IMG/VR virus record: IMGVR_UViG_3300037961_003044
Coordinates: 658 to 60,766 of that record
Length of the DNA stretch: 60,109 nucleotides
Origin: a virus
Strand: one strand, 5' to 3'
Numbering within the stretch: the first letter of the stretch is position 1; every line of letters begins with the position of its first letter. Made by a program: the position numbers and the translations under genes. This document shows, in pieces, positions 20,951 through 29,588 of the stretch. The notes under the pieces were generated by a model that had not been told where the DNA came from, did no database searches, and saw only the letters and a list, made by a program, of their open reading frames with translations.

Positions 20951-21935
20951 ACAGGAAGTCTTGCCACTTCTTCCTGATGACATCCGCACCAAACGTCTTC
21001 CTGGCAGTTTCCACTTGGTGTTCTGATATTGGCTTGAGCCAGTCGATGTCTTTGTTGATTGCTTCCTCGAGCTTGTTACCAAGTTCCTCGGAGTCCTTGC
21101 AAAGTTGATAGGGCTTCAGCAGTCCTGGTAGCGCAGTCTCCCACCCAGGGTTACCAACCGAGAATATCGGAACGCCTGTGAACATCGCTTCCATCAGTCC
21201 CAGGGTGTATGGTGCCGGGTTGGTGCCCCCATACCAGTAGGCCCGGTGATCGGCCAATGCCTCGAGCAACTGAGGGTATGGTGGACAACCTGCGTTGCCG
21301 TCGATGCCTGAGTTGCCCTTGCCGTAGAGTCGCCTGCTGACCTTCCTGGTTGCGATGTCCCAGCACTTCTTCCTGCACCCTTTGGCCCTGGTTCTGAAGT
21401 TGTTTGCGATGGCTGCCACTTTGAGCAAGCTACCGTTCCAGGGCTGAAAGTCTTCCTGGTATTTGCCGAATGGAATGATGGCATCATGTCCCTGGTAGTG
21501 TTCCCTTGCCTGGAAGCCTGACCAGTAGCGGACAAGCTTCACCCCAGCTTCCTTCATGCGTTTGAGGTGCCTGAGTTCGTCAGTGGGAGGTGCCTGCCCG
21601 ATGTCTCTCCAGATGACATGCTTGCCCTTGAACACGTCCAGGTTGTTGTCGATGAACTTGTATTGGTGCATGACCACTATCACATCGAAGGGCTCAACAG
21701 CTTTCTTAGAGATGTGACACTTGTGGTCCTTGCCAGCAGGCACTGGCATGTTGTTCCACCTCGAGGCCCACTTCCTGGGAACGTCCAGTCCAAGACCTGG
21801 TCTTAGCTTACAGCCTTTGCCAGGCTTCCAGTATGCCCCAGGGGACATCACTCTGACTCCAGGGATGTCCGAGAAAAGTCTCAGCTCATCAAACTCCAGG
21901 GACTGGTGACAAGGCAGGTAGAGCAAATTCAGCAT
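20940..21935 (-). CDS. Glycosyltransferase (GT4-like fold)
   Basis: 331 residues from ATG 21935 (M-L-N-L-L-Y-L-P-C-H); a longer frame begins inside the palindrome at 21953-21973. GT-B features: H-V-I-W-R-D-I-G in the first half and, in the C-terminal domain, W-Y-G-G-T-N-P-A-P-Y-T-L-G-L-M-E-A-M-F-T-G-V-P, the E-x7-type nucleotide-sugar loop. Cys- and Lys-rich insert in the middle. It may glycosylate host surface or virion components. Convergent with the radical-SAM gene; a second, different glycosyltransferase is at 36539-37567. Confidence 0.75.
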   Translation of the reverse strand: MLNLLYLPCHQSLEFDELRLFSDIPGVRVMSPGAYWKPGKGCKLRPGLGLDVPRKWASRWNNMPVPAGKDHKCHISKKAVEPFDVIVVMHQYKFIDNNLDVFKGKHVIWRDIGQAPPTDELRHLKRMKEAGVKLVRYWSGFQAREHYQGHDAIIPFGKYQEDFQPWNGSLLKVAAIANNFRTRAKGCRKKCWDIATRKVSRRLYGKGNSGIDGNAGCPPYPQLLEALADHRAYWYGGTNPAPYTLGLMEAMFTGVPIFSVGNPGWETALPGLLKPYQLCKDSEELGNKLEEAINKDIDWLKPISEHQVETARKTFGADVIRKKWQDFLFSL

Positions 21936-21956
21936 ATGCACATTTTGCTGTTGACT

Positions 21957-21969
21957 GGTGACTAACACC
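21957..21969 (+). promoter_or_regulatory. Stoperator-like site, exact, within an 8-bp-arm palindrome
   Basis: Exact GGTGACTAACACC in plus sense. Here the arms extend to GACTGGTG and CACCAGTC (21953-21973), the most complete palindrome of the set. It lies between -35-like and -10-like hexamers of a possible plus-strand promoter and 21 bases upstream of the glycosyltransferase ATG. Confidence 0.6.
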
Positions 21970-22090
21970 AGTCATAAAGTTACCTCGCTTGTCCGGTAAC
22001 CTGTTGTTATCGGGGTAGCAAGCTGGGTTTGCGAAAACGCAGCACTGTCTTGACTTGGCAGACGACAAATACGTTTGATTCATAGCGACA

Positions 22091-22137
22091 AAACCCTCTC
22101 CCCATGCTGTTGGATGCAAAGTGGGGGGAGGGTTTTT
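22091..22137. terminator. Strong bidirectional intrinsic terminator
   Basis: 14-bp stem, 22091-22104 with 22122-22135 (AAACCCTCTCCCCA against TGGGGGGAGGGTTT, one G-T pair), 17-base loop, T-tract on both sides. It ends leftward transcription from the polyvalent-protein gene and could end a rightward small RNA. Confidence 0.8.
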
Positions 22138-22237
22138 GTTTGGATGTGGTTCGCTCACCCAGTTGCCGATTTCTTCTCGCGACACCGCATTGGCAGTCGT
22201 CGGCTGTGTGGGCGCACCGTTTATTTGAGCGGAACCA

Positions 22238-25200
22238 TTAATTGTTTCTGAGTTTGTCCAGGTGGTCCTGGGCTTTCTCTACTGAGTTGAAGACAGGGCC
22301 CACTCGCCTGCCCTTGTCAGAGTAAATTCTTACCCCTGCTCTGCTGGATGTCTGAACTGCCCTGAAGCCGTAACCGTCCCGGTAGATGGCTCCACCTCGG
22401 TTGTTTAGTTGTCGGACTGGGGAGAACCTTGCTGACGTTCCTCCTCTATCATTCGGAACGCTTCCTCTATTACTGCGTCGGTTTCCGAGTCCCGCATCTG
22501 CTGCGACATCAGGCGGGATGCTTTCAACAGCATCTCTGCGTCCGTTCTGTTTGATGTAAGCTTGGACACCTGTGAGCTTTCTGGCTTTGTCATAGTCTCT
22601 TACGTCTTTTTTAAGTTTGTCAATTTCCCCTTGAGCCAAGTGCGTCTTGATTAATCGTTCTTTCTGCAAGAATGAAATAATATTCTCGGCATGAGACAAC
22701 TGACGTGCTGGTCTTCCAGCAGGGAAGTAAACATCGAAAGCCTCATCAAAGGAAGCCTTAAAGGCACCTATGTTTCCGGTCCAACCGTTTTCGTCCCACA
22801 CATGTTTCTCACCAAACCACACGATGGCCTGGAGGTCATCTGGGTTTAGCCCCAGCTTGCTTGCTGTGTGTCGAAAAACTACTTGGGAAACTGCAAAGTC
22901 CTGGTTGGTTACTGCCCCTTCACTTTTTGGCTGAATTCTCCACTTCTCACTGAAGGGCTCATGAGTAAGTCGGCGCATGAGCCTGGCCGCCCAAACGTCA
23001 ATGGTTGCTTCAAGAGACGCCCCTCCTAAGTTCATTGCAAACTGAGGTGTCTTGGGAGTGACCTTGTCGACCAGCCATTTCTCAGCCATGGCCTTCAATG
23101 CTGGAAGACTGTTCTGACCATATTGCTTACCGTTAGCCCTGACCGGTGTCAGGTTGTAATGCTCTATCCAACGCTTGGTCATGGCAGCAGGCGTCATTTT
23201 GGCAGCCTCACTTCTGGAAATTATTTTTCTCCTAACCATGGTCTCATAAAGTTTGCCGTCTTGCAGAAAACGATACATCTCGTTGTAGCTCTTAATCTGC
23301 CTTTTGAAGTCACCCTTCTGATACCTCTTCATCAACTCTGCTGCGTAGATGAAGTTATTCTCGACTGGTGTCTTTGCGCTGGTCGCCCCAAGAAGGTGAG
23401 TAAACATCTCCGCACCTTTACCAAAGACTTTCTTAATTGCCTTGTTCATGCGGGAATACCACCCCATACCGTCTGTGACTCCTGGGTATTGAATCAGCCG
23501 ATTGTATTCTTCAATAAACAAGTTGGAGAGACCTTCAATCGCCCCATTGTCAATCAGTTCCTTGATGCGCCTCTTCGCTTTCTGAGTGACGTCGTAGTGG
23601 ACGTTGTCCAGGTCGTAGTCCTGGACGTTTCCTCTGGGGCCTCCCTCCCATTGCTGGAAGAACGGTGAATCAAGAATGCCGTAGTCAATGGCTTGATGAA
23701 TGGGCTTATCTTTTTTACCTTCTTCGACTTTCTTGTAGCCGGTAATTTCTATTTCGAGTGCCCTTGGGTCGTCAGACTTTTGGAAACCCAGGGGCCTGCC
23801 CTGGTCGTCAGTTCTACTCGGAGAGAACCTCCTACCTGGAACGCTCTTGGTAAGCACCCTGCCCTTGGGCTTGTCCAGGACAGTGTTGGTCTCATAGGGC
23901 TCTTGGTAAATTACAGGGTCCTCCATGGGGTAGCCCCACTTGCCCCCCGGGCCAAAGGCAAACTCTGAATTGTCCTGCACCAGGTGCTTGTCTATGTCAG
24001 CGTCAAACTCGGCCTTGGTCTTGTAGAATTTAGGTTCGCCAACGGTGACCTCCCCTTTGACTTTCCCTGAACCCTTACCTGTAGTCTCTATAAGCTTCAC
24101 TCTGCGCCCTACGAGGCTGTTTAAGGTAGGTTTAGCCCTTGTCTCTATGGTTTTACGTCCGCTGAGAATGAGGTCCGCAAAGGGCATGTCAGGCTCACTC
24201 TTCACGTTGAAGCCTGGCAGGTTGTCGGCATCTGCTTTCTTGGGCTTAGTTGCTACCAGGAGGTTCCCTCGCTGGGTGACGTTGCCAAAGTATCGGCTTA
24301 TCTCTTTGACGTAGGACTTGGCATTCAGGTTGTTTTGGTAGCCTGCTTTTGTGGGGCCGCCCTTCCCACTCCTGTTGCCTTCGTAAATTAAGAAGTATGC
24401 TTCTCCATCAAGCTTGATGGCGTCGGCTGCCTGGGCAATGACTTTGTGCCTGTTGCCGGGTTCCTTGATGACGTTGAGAACATTGTTGACCGTAGCAGTA
24501 TCGGCTCCACCGTCCGCAATGGTGTTAGTCACCTGGTCGTTGTGTTCCTGGCTTCTGTTGAATGGGTCAAAGATGTAATTTTTGACGCCTTTCTTGGCCA
24601 AGAAGTTGGTAGCGTTATCAAACCTACCACCACCAATGTCTGCGTTGATAGTTCCCCTCTCCCACTTGACCCTGCCAAACGTGGCTGGTGTCTTGGTGCG
24701 GTTAATGGAGGTCTCAGCAGAGGTGTATTCTTGGCTCTTTGGTGTCTTCCAGAGGTCTCCTCGTTTGACGCTATACCTGGGGACACCTTGCCCTGATACC
24801 TTCGAGTTAATGTCCTCGTTGAGTGCCACGTAGTTGGCCCTGAGGTCTCCCTGGAGAGTCTTTTGCTGAACCTGTAACGGTTTACCCTTGGAGTCCTTGG
24901 TCTGCTTCCAGAGCTTCAATCTGGGGAGCATCTCATCGTAGAACCCTCTCATGCCCTTACCACCTAGACGGAGGTCGTCTCCCTCCAGGAGGGCAGACCT
25001 CATTCCTTCTTCACCCTCCATATTGTCGAGGGCACGTTTGGTCATCTCTTTCCCAATGTGGTCCTGCAACTTTTCTTTGGTCATCCCGTTGTCAACTCCC
25101 CTGAAGACGTCTTCCCCAGGAACTCGAACCATTAATTCATAGGTGCCATCATCGTATTCAATGACCTCCATTCCATTTATCTTGTTACCGAGGTCATACC

Positions 25201-28200
25201 TGGCGTTCTGCGTTTCACCAGTTGTCCAAGCGATAGCATCGTAGCCCTCGTCAGCAGCAAGCTTGAGCATTCGCTTCATCGAGAACTCAGGCCAGGACTT
25301 CTTGAAGGGGGCGTTGGGGGTTCTGCCAGCACTTCCTTCTATTACCTGAACTTCCTGGCCAAGCCTCTCTACGTTTGCAGCGTATCGCTCTGCCTCCAGC
25401 CTGGTGTCAAACGATGGCCCGAAATTTCCAGTCCTGGTGTTTCTGGTTTTAAACGATGGCCTAGTGTAACCACTCTCTCTCCCCTCCTGATGCCAGTCAG
25501 ACTGAATTTCCTCCAGGAACAGAATCTTCTCACCGTCTGGTCCTATTCGGTCGTTGTGGCGAACGTGAGCGATGATGTTTTCTTGGTCGAAGTGGGAAGA
25601 GGTGTAAGGGCCAAAGCGAGAGTCAAATTCTTCAGTGGCAAGCCTCCTTTCAAGCTCAGTGTATTCGGCACTTTCTTCTGAGGTGGGGTTCCTCCTGTTA
25701 AATATTTCTGTCAGCTCATCGTATCGAGCTTGAAGCTTGCTCTCAGGGTCTGGAAGCGTCAGCAACCTCTCGGTGTATGTCCCTGGCTCTGCCCCCGGTT
25801 CTGTGTATTCAGAAAATTTGGTGGCAGACCCTTCAGGGTCGGCTTCGTGACTAATTGCAAATCTACTCTTGAACTCCTTCGACAACATATCAACCAGAGC
25901 ATCTCGCGCCCCCTGCTCGGTAGTGAAGTCGTTATACCCTGGGGCATAAGGAAGAACCAACTCATCTGGTTCATCAACTTTCGTGATTACAAAGCTACCT
26001 TCTTTTATACCGTAACCCTCAAGAGTTTCTGGAGGCAGGTCGGCAGCCGATAAAATCTGATAGCCATCTTCATCGCGCATCACCAAGTCGAATTGTTGGT
26101 TTAGCGCAGTTTCCGCTTCTTCAAAGGTGGGGTAAACAGTGTCATCAAACATGTTCCCTCCTTGGCTGTCTGTAATTGTGTAACCAGATTTGGGTGACAC
26201 CTCCGTCACCTCCACCATCTCAATCTGGTTAGCCTTGATGAAGTTCAAGACATCTTCTTTGGTGGTGGTTGGGTTGTCTTTCAGGAATGTGTCCAGGCCA
26301 ATGTCCTCGAGTTCCTCCTTCTTGACCCCAGCCTTGTCCATGGCTTTCAGGAACTGTTGAGCGGTGCCCTTCTTCTGCTGCATTCCCTCGATGGCCTCCT
26401 GGGCCTTGGAGAACATGCCCAGGTCATCAAGCTGTCTTTCTGGTGCCTCTGGTGCCCTGGTAGGGCTGAACATCTGCTTGGCCTTGAGGTGGTCAAATGG
26501 GCCCATGCCAAACGGTGTCCCGTTGGCACTGGTGTCTCTCAGGGAGGCTATGCGCTCAATGCGGAGGTTCTTGTAAATTCGGTTCCCACTGTTCTTGTCC
26601 CAGGCAGAGTAGAGTGGGTTGATAGTTTTGTTGTTCGCCTGGAACAGAGCATTGATGATGTTGTGCTGCTTTGTTGTCAGCCCTTTTTCACCTGAGATGT
26701 TGTTGCGGTGATTGTCTAGGTATTTCTTGGCGTCTTCCAGGAAGGCATCAACGTCGTTGTTCCAGGGCTCCAGCTTCTTGGTGTCTCTCCAGGCATTGAC
26801 CCTGCCTCTAACGTAGTTTAGGTCGATGACTCTAACATTGACGTTCCCGTTGTTAGTGATGAACCACTCATGAGGAATGTAGTCGACCTCGGTTGCAGGA
26901 ATGTCCCCACTGTTTCTGGTTAGAGAATTCATCCAGGTGTCATCTCCTAAAGACCTGGTTCCAATGCCAAAGTAGTAGGAACGAATTGGTCTGCCGTCAG
27001 CAATGGCCTGGTTGACCTCGTCAATGGTGCCCCTGAAGTTCTCCATCATTGGGGCATCAGAATACTTAGACTGAAGAAACTTGCCTCGGTATTCGTTCAA
27101 GCCTTTCTTGATGTTTCCTGCGTCGTCGTATTTGGGCTTTAGAGTAACCTCTGAAACAGATGACTCGGTCAACTCTGGCTCCAGAGCCTGCTTAACTTCT
27201 TTCCTCCTTTGCCGGGCCCTCTTCTTCAGTTCCTTCTTGTTTTTGGCTTTCTTCCTGGTGCCCTTCTTGCCTCCACCCTTTGAGCCACTGTCGGAGTCTT
27301 GAGGTCCCTTGCCCTTGCTTGGGGGAGTGTCGGGGACATCATCAAAATACTCTTTGCCAACACCGTCCCAGTTGACTCCGTCATCAGTGGAGTCTTTGTT
27401 GAGCTTGGTGGTTTTCTCTTTTCCCTGCTCAAGTGCCTGGTATTGGCGGTTTAGGTTTTGAGCATACTTTTTATAGGACTTCGACAGATCAGACTTAGGG
27501 TCAATGTCGATGTTGAAAATGTTGTCGGCACCATCTTTGGGTTTTTTAAGAAAGCCAAGACCGTCCATGCCCTCGCCACCCTTCATGACGTCCAGCATTG
27601 AAAGGGCAGTCCCTTTGGCTTCAGTCCAGGCTTGAGTCAAACCTGTGCCAACGGTTTGTCCTAACGGTGCTGCTGCCCTCTGAACGGCAACCTTGAGTTT
27701 GCCTAGCTTAGAGTTGTTCCTGACGTAATTGTGAAGGCCCTGGCCAGTAGAGACCGACATGAAGTTCTCAGCAAACATTTCCCTGACAACCCAGTCCTGG
27801 TCTCCGTCATTTAGAAACTGTCTATCGAGTTCTCTAACTCGCTGAGTTATCTCATCGTCGGTCGGCTTTCCTCGCTTCTCGGCTTTGAGCATCTGCTCTG
27901 CGTATGACTTCTTCAGCTCATCGAGGTTGTATTCCCTAGCAACCTGGTTGCGAACAGTCCTGGTGTCTACCAGGCCACTGTCCCACATGGCTTCACCGAC
28001 CTCATGCAGAACGGTGTCCCCAGGGTTCTTGGAGTCTGCATTGACTACTATCTCTTTGCTTTGAGAGTCGTAAAAACCGTCAACACCTCTGCCCTTTGTT
28101 ATCTTGGCAAACTCTTCGCCCGACAAGACCTTGATGTCCACCCTGCCTCGAAGCATCTCAGATGCAGTAGCCAGGTTCTCTAGGGCTTTCCTGGACGAGG

Positions 28201-29584
28201 CTCGGAGGTTGCCAGAGGCTTTGTCGACCACCTCCAGGTTGGACATGTCAACAAGCATGGCCAGGGCTTCTTGGTCGCCTTGGTGCCTGCTAACAAAGTC
28301 ATTGATGCTGCCCTGCATTTTGGCTGCATCTCGTTGGCCTGTGATGGTGTCTATAGCACGTCCACCAAGGCCGCCCAGCCCACCTGTGAGGCCTGCGGCC
28401 AGGGCTCCAGCCTTAGCACCCTCGGTGCCTTCTGCAAAGCCTCCCAGGGCTGCGCCAGCAGCAGAACCGTAGGCCGCACTGCGACCAACGTCTTTGGCTA
28501 AACTAAGTGCCGCATCGCCCCCCATTCGGCTTGCTCTGCCTGCTGCTTTTCTTACGCCTTCAGGCAGGGCCATGTTCTTGGAGTTTCTCTCCAGGGGGCC
28601 CATGTTGGTTGGGAACTCTGGCAGTTCGTCGATGGACTTGGTAAGAACTGACCCGGCAGGGCCAATTCTTTCGGCAGCTTCTAATGCAATTCTGCCACCC
28701 ACTGAACCAGGAATGTTCCTGGAGGCTCCAGCAATGGTGGCTACATTTTTGAGTTGCCTATACTGGTCAGCAGCATTGGGAAACCGTTCTGCGAGGTTGT
28801 CTGCAATTGAGTCAAACCTTCTTCCAAAGACTTCACCAGCTTTGCCAACCATCTTGCCAGCACCCCTAAGGGCTTTGCCCTCCAGTCGGGCTATCTGCTT
28901 GCCAACACCTTTCCTGACTAAGCCAGAGGTAGCACCACCGACCACTGTTCCAATGTCGGTAACGTAGCTGGCACCCTCGGCCAGGGCTGGGTCAACATCA
29001 ACGTCGTCAGTTTGTAGGCCTTCTAAGACTCCGTAGCCTGCCAGGTGGTCAATCAGGTCTTCTTCACCCAGGCGAGCTTTCTCCCGCATGGCTTCCAGTT
29101 TCCTGATTTCTCTCCAACCCCTGAAACGCTCTCGGGTCATGGCTTCGTCCCTGGTAAGCCTGTCTACACCTTTCTGATAAAGAATACCCAAGTCTGCCGT
29201 GCCTCTGAGGGCACCTTCTCCAATGGAATTAACTATCTTCTGAAACTCTCCTTCAGCCAGGTTGGCGGCAAATGCTTTGCCTCCGTCGTAGAGTTCCCCA
29301 AACATGGTCTTGCCAATTTCGATAGCATCGTCCATGCCGAAGCTTTGCTTCTCCTGGGTCTCTAACCATTCCTTCCATTGCTCATAGGCCTGATCGGTGT
29401 CACCAGGGACAAACGTCAGGTCATCTAGCCTGGAGGCTGAGTCGCTAGCTACAAAGTCCAAGCCAGAGTAATCAGAGGCTTGAGCTTCGCTCGGGTCAGT
29501 GGGAATAAAATCAAAGTCCCCAAGGTCTTTCTGAGGACTTTGCTCTGCGCTTGTTGGAATGAAGTCTAACTCCTGACTTGCCAT
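22238..29584 (-). CDS. Giant polyvalent ejection-type protein (2448 aa)
   Basis: In order: four short repeats of the type D-F-I-P-T / D-F-V-A-S / T-F-V-P-G (about 1-70); helical part with glycine-zipper hydrophobic stretches (about 365-410); a zincin-like H-E-V-G-E (about 525-530); a Lys/Arg-rich linker (about 770-790); I-L-F-L-E-E-I-Q-S-D-W-H (about 1355) and A-W-T-T-G-x-x-Q-N-A-R-Y-D (about 1460), marks of large polyvalent phage proteins; a methyltransferase-like motif A-D-I-G-G-G (about 1650) with I-F-D-P-F; an ASCH-like domain at M-P-F-A-D-L-I-L-S-G-R-K-T-I-E-T (about 1805); and a conserved phage domain (about 1950-2290). Probably injected with the DNA to protect it early. Counterpart: 50115-54713. 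Confidence 0.75.
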   Translation of the reverse strand: MASQELDFIPTSAEQSPQKDLGDFDFIPTDPSEAQASDYSGLDFVASDSASRLDDLTFVPGDTDQAYEQWKEWLETQEKQSFGMDDAIEIGKTMFGELYDGGKAFAANLAEGEFQKIVNSIGEGALRGTADLGILYQKGVDRLTRDEAMTRERFRGWREIRKLEAMREKARLGEEDLIDHLAGYGVLEGLQTDDVDVDPALAEGASYVTDIGTVVGGATSGLVRKGVGKQIARLEGKALRGAGKMVGKAGEVFGRRFDSIADNLAERFPNAADQYRQLKNVATIAGASRNIPGSVGGRIALEAAERIGPAGSVLTKSIDELPEFPTNMGPLERNSKNMALPEGVRKAAGRASRMGGDAALSLAKDVGRSAAYGSAAGAALGGFAEGTEGAKAGALAAGLTGGLGGLGGRAIDTITGQRDAAKMQGSINDFVSRHQGDQEALAMLVDMSNLEVVDKASGNLRASSRKALENLATASEMLRGRVDIKVLSGEEFAKITKGRGVDGFYDSQSKEIVVNADSKNPGDTVLHEVGEAMWDSGLVDTRTVRNQVAREYNLDELKKSYAEQMLKAEKRGKPTDDEITQRVRELDRQFLNDGDQDWVVREMFAENFMSVSTGQGLHNYVRNNSKLGKLKVAVQRAAAPLGQTVGTGLTQAWTEAKGTALSMLDVMKGGEGMDGLGFLKKPKDGADNIFNIDIDPKSDLSKSYKKYAQNLNRQYQALEQGKEKTTKLNKDSTDDGVNWDGVGKEYFDDVPDTPPSKGKGPQDSDSGSKGGGKKGTRKKAKNKKELKKRARQRRKEVKQALEPELTESSVSEVTLKPKYDDAGNIKKGLNEYRGKFLQSKYSDAPMMENFRGTIDEVNQAIADGRPIRSYYFGIGTRSLGDDTWMNSLTRNSGDIPATEVDYIPHEWFITNNGNVNVRVIDLNYVRGRVNAWRDTKKLEPWNNDVDAFLEDAKKYLDNHRNNISGEKGLTTKQHNIINALFQANNKTINPLYSAWDKNSGNRIYKNLRIERIASLRDTSANGTPFGMGPFDHLKAKQMFSPTRAPEAPERQLDDLGMFSKAQEAIEGMQQKKGTAQQFLKAMDKAGVKKEELEDIGLDTFLKDNPTTTKEDVLNFIKANQIEMVEVTEVSPKSGYTITDSQGGNMFDDTVYPTFEEAETALNQQFDLVMRDEDGYQILSAADLPPETLEGYGIKEGSFVITKVDEPDELVLPYAPGYNDFTTEQGARDALVDMLSKEFKSRFAISHEADPEGSATKFSEYTEPGAEPGTYTERLLTLPDPESKLQARYDELTEIFNRRNPTSEESAEYTELERRLATEEFDSRFGPYTSSHFDQENIIAHVRHNDRIGPDGEKILFLEEIQSDWHQEGRESGYTRPSFKTRNTRTGNFGPSFDTRLEAERYAANVERLGQEVQVIEGSAGRTPNAPFKKSWPEFSMKRMLKLAADEGYDAIAWTTGETQNARYDLGNKINGMEVIEYDDGTYELMVRVPGEDVFRGVDNGMTKEKLQDHIGKEMTKRALDNMEGEEGMRSALLEGDDLRLGGKGMRGFYDEMLPRLKLWKQTKDSKGKPLQVQQKTLQGDLRANYVALNEDINSKVSGQGVPRYSVKRGDLWKTPKSQEYTSAETSINRTKTPATFGRVKWERGTINADIGGGRFDNATNFLAKKGVKNYIFDPFNRSQEHNDQVTNTIADGGADTATVNNVLNVIKEPGNRHKVIAQAADAIKLDGEAYFLIYEGNRSGKGGPTKAGYQNNLNAKSYVKEISRYFGNVTQRGNLLVATKPKKADADNLPGFNVKSEPDMPFADLILSGRKTIETRAKPTLNSLVGRRVKLIETTGKGSGKVKGEVTVGEPKFYKTKAEFDADIDKHLVQDNSEFAFGPGGKWGYPMEDPVIYQEPYETNTVLDKPKGRVLTKSVPGRRFSPSRTDDQGRPLGFQKSDDPRALEIEITGYKKVEEGKKDKPIHQAIDYGILDSPFFQQWEGGPRGNVQDYDLDNVHYDVTQKAKRRIKELIDNGAIEGLSNLFIEEYNRLIQYPGVTDGMGWYSRMNKAIKKVFGKGAEMFTHLLGATSAKTPVENNFIYAAELMKRYQKGDFKRQIKSYNEMYRFLQDGKLYETMVRRKIISRSEAAKMTPAAMTKRWIEHYNLTPVRANGKQYGQNSLPALKAMAEKWLVDKVTPKTPQFAMNLGGASLEATIDVWAARLMRRLTHEPFSEKWRIQPKSEGAVTNQDFAVSQVVFRHTASKLGLNPDDLQAIVWFGEKHVWDENGWTGNIGAFKASFDEAFDVYFPAGRPARQLSHAENIISFLQKERLIKTHLAQGEIDKLKKDVRDYDKARKLTGVQAYIKQNGRRDAVESIPPDVAADAGLGNRRSNRGSVPNDRGGTSARFSPVRQLNNRGGAIYRDGYGFRAVQTSSRAGVRIYSDKGRRVGPVFNSVEKAQDHLDKLRNN
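24521..24533 (-). promoter_or_regulatory. Exact stoperator-like site inside the polyvalent gene
   Basis: Exact GGTGACTAACACC, minus-sense, encoding V-T-N-T within the methyltransferase-like region. L5 has intragenic stoperators, but this one may be chance or codon-driven. Confidence 0.35.
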
Positions 29585-29588
29585 GTCA

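Larger units (their letters stand above)
21936..22237. other. Intergenic region with hairpins; candidate small RNA
   Basis: The only gap of about 300 bases. In plus sense it has: TTGACT at 21951 and a -10-like CATAAA at 21973 enclosing an exact 13-bp site; a hairpin GTTACC...GGTAAC (21980-22001); a GCG-AAAA-CGC hairpin (about 22031-22040); then the terminator at 22091. A structured transcript of about 150 bases could start near 21985. The minus strand of the same region would be the glycosyltransferase leader. No credible protein frame. Confidence 0.35.

Noticed and set aside
21889-22185. 98-codon minus-strand frame in the 22-kb gap
   Set aside because: Reads through the terminator hairpin and the 13-bp palindrome; no ribosome site.
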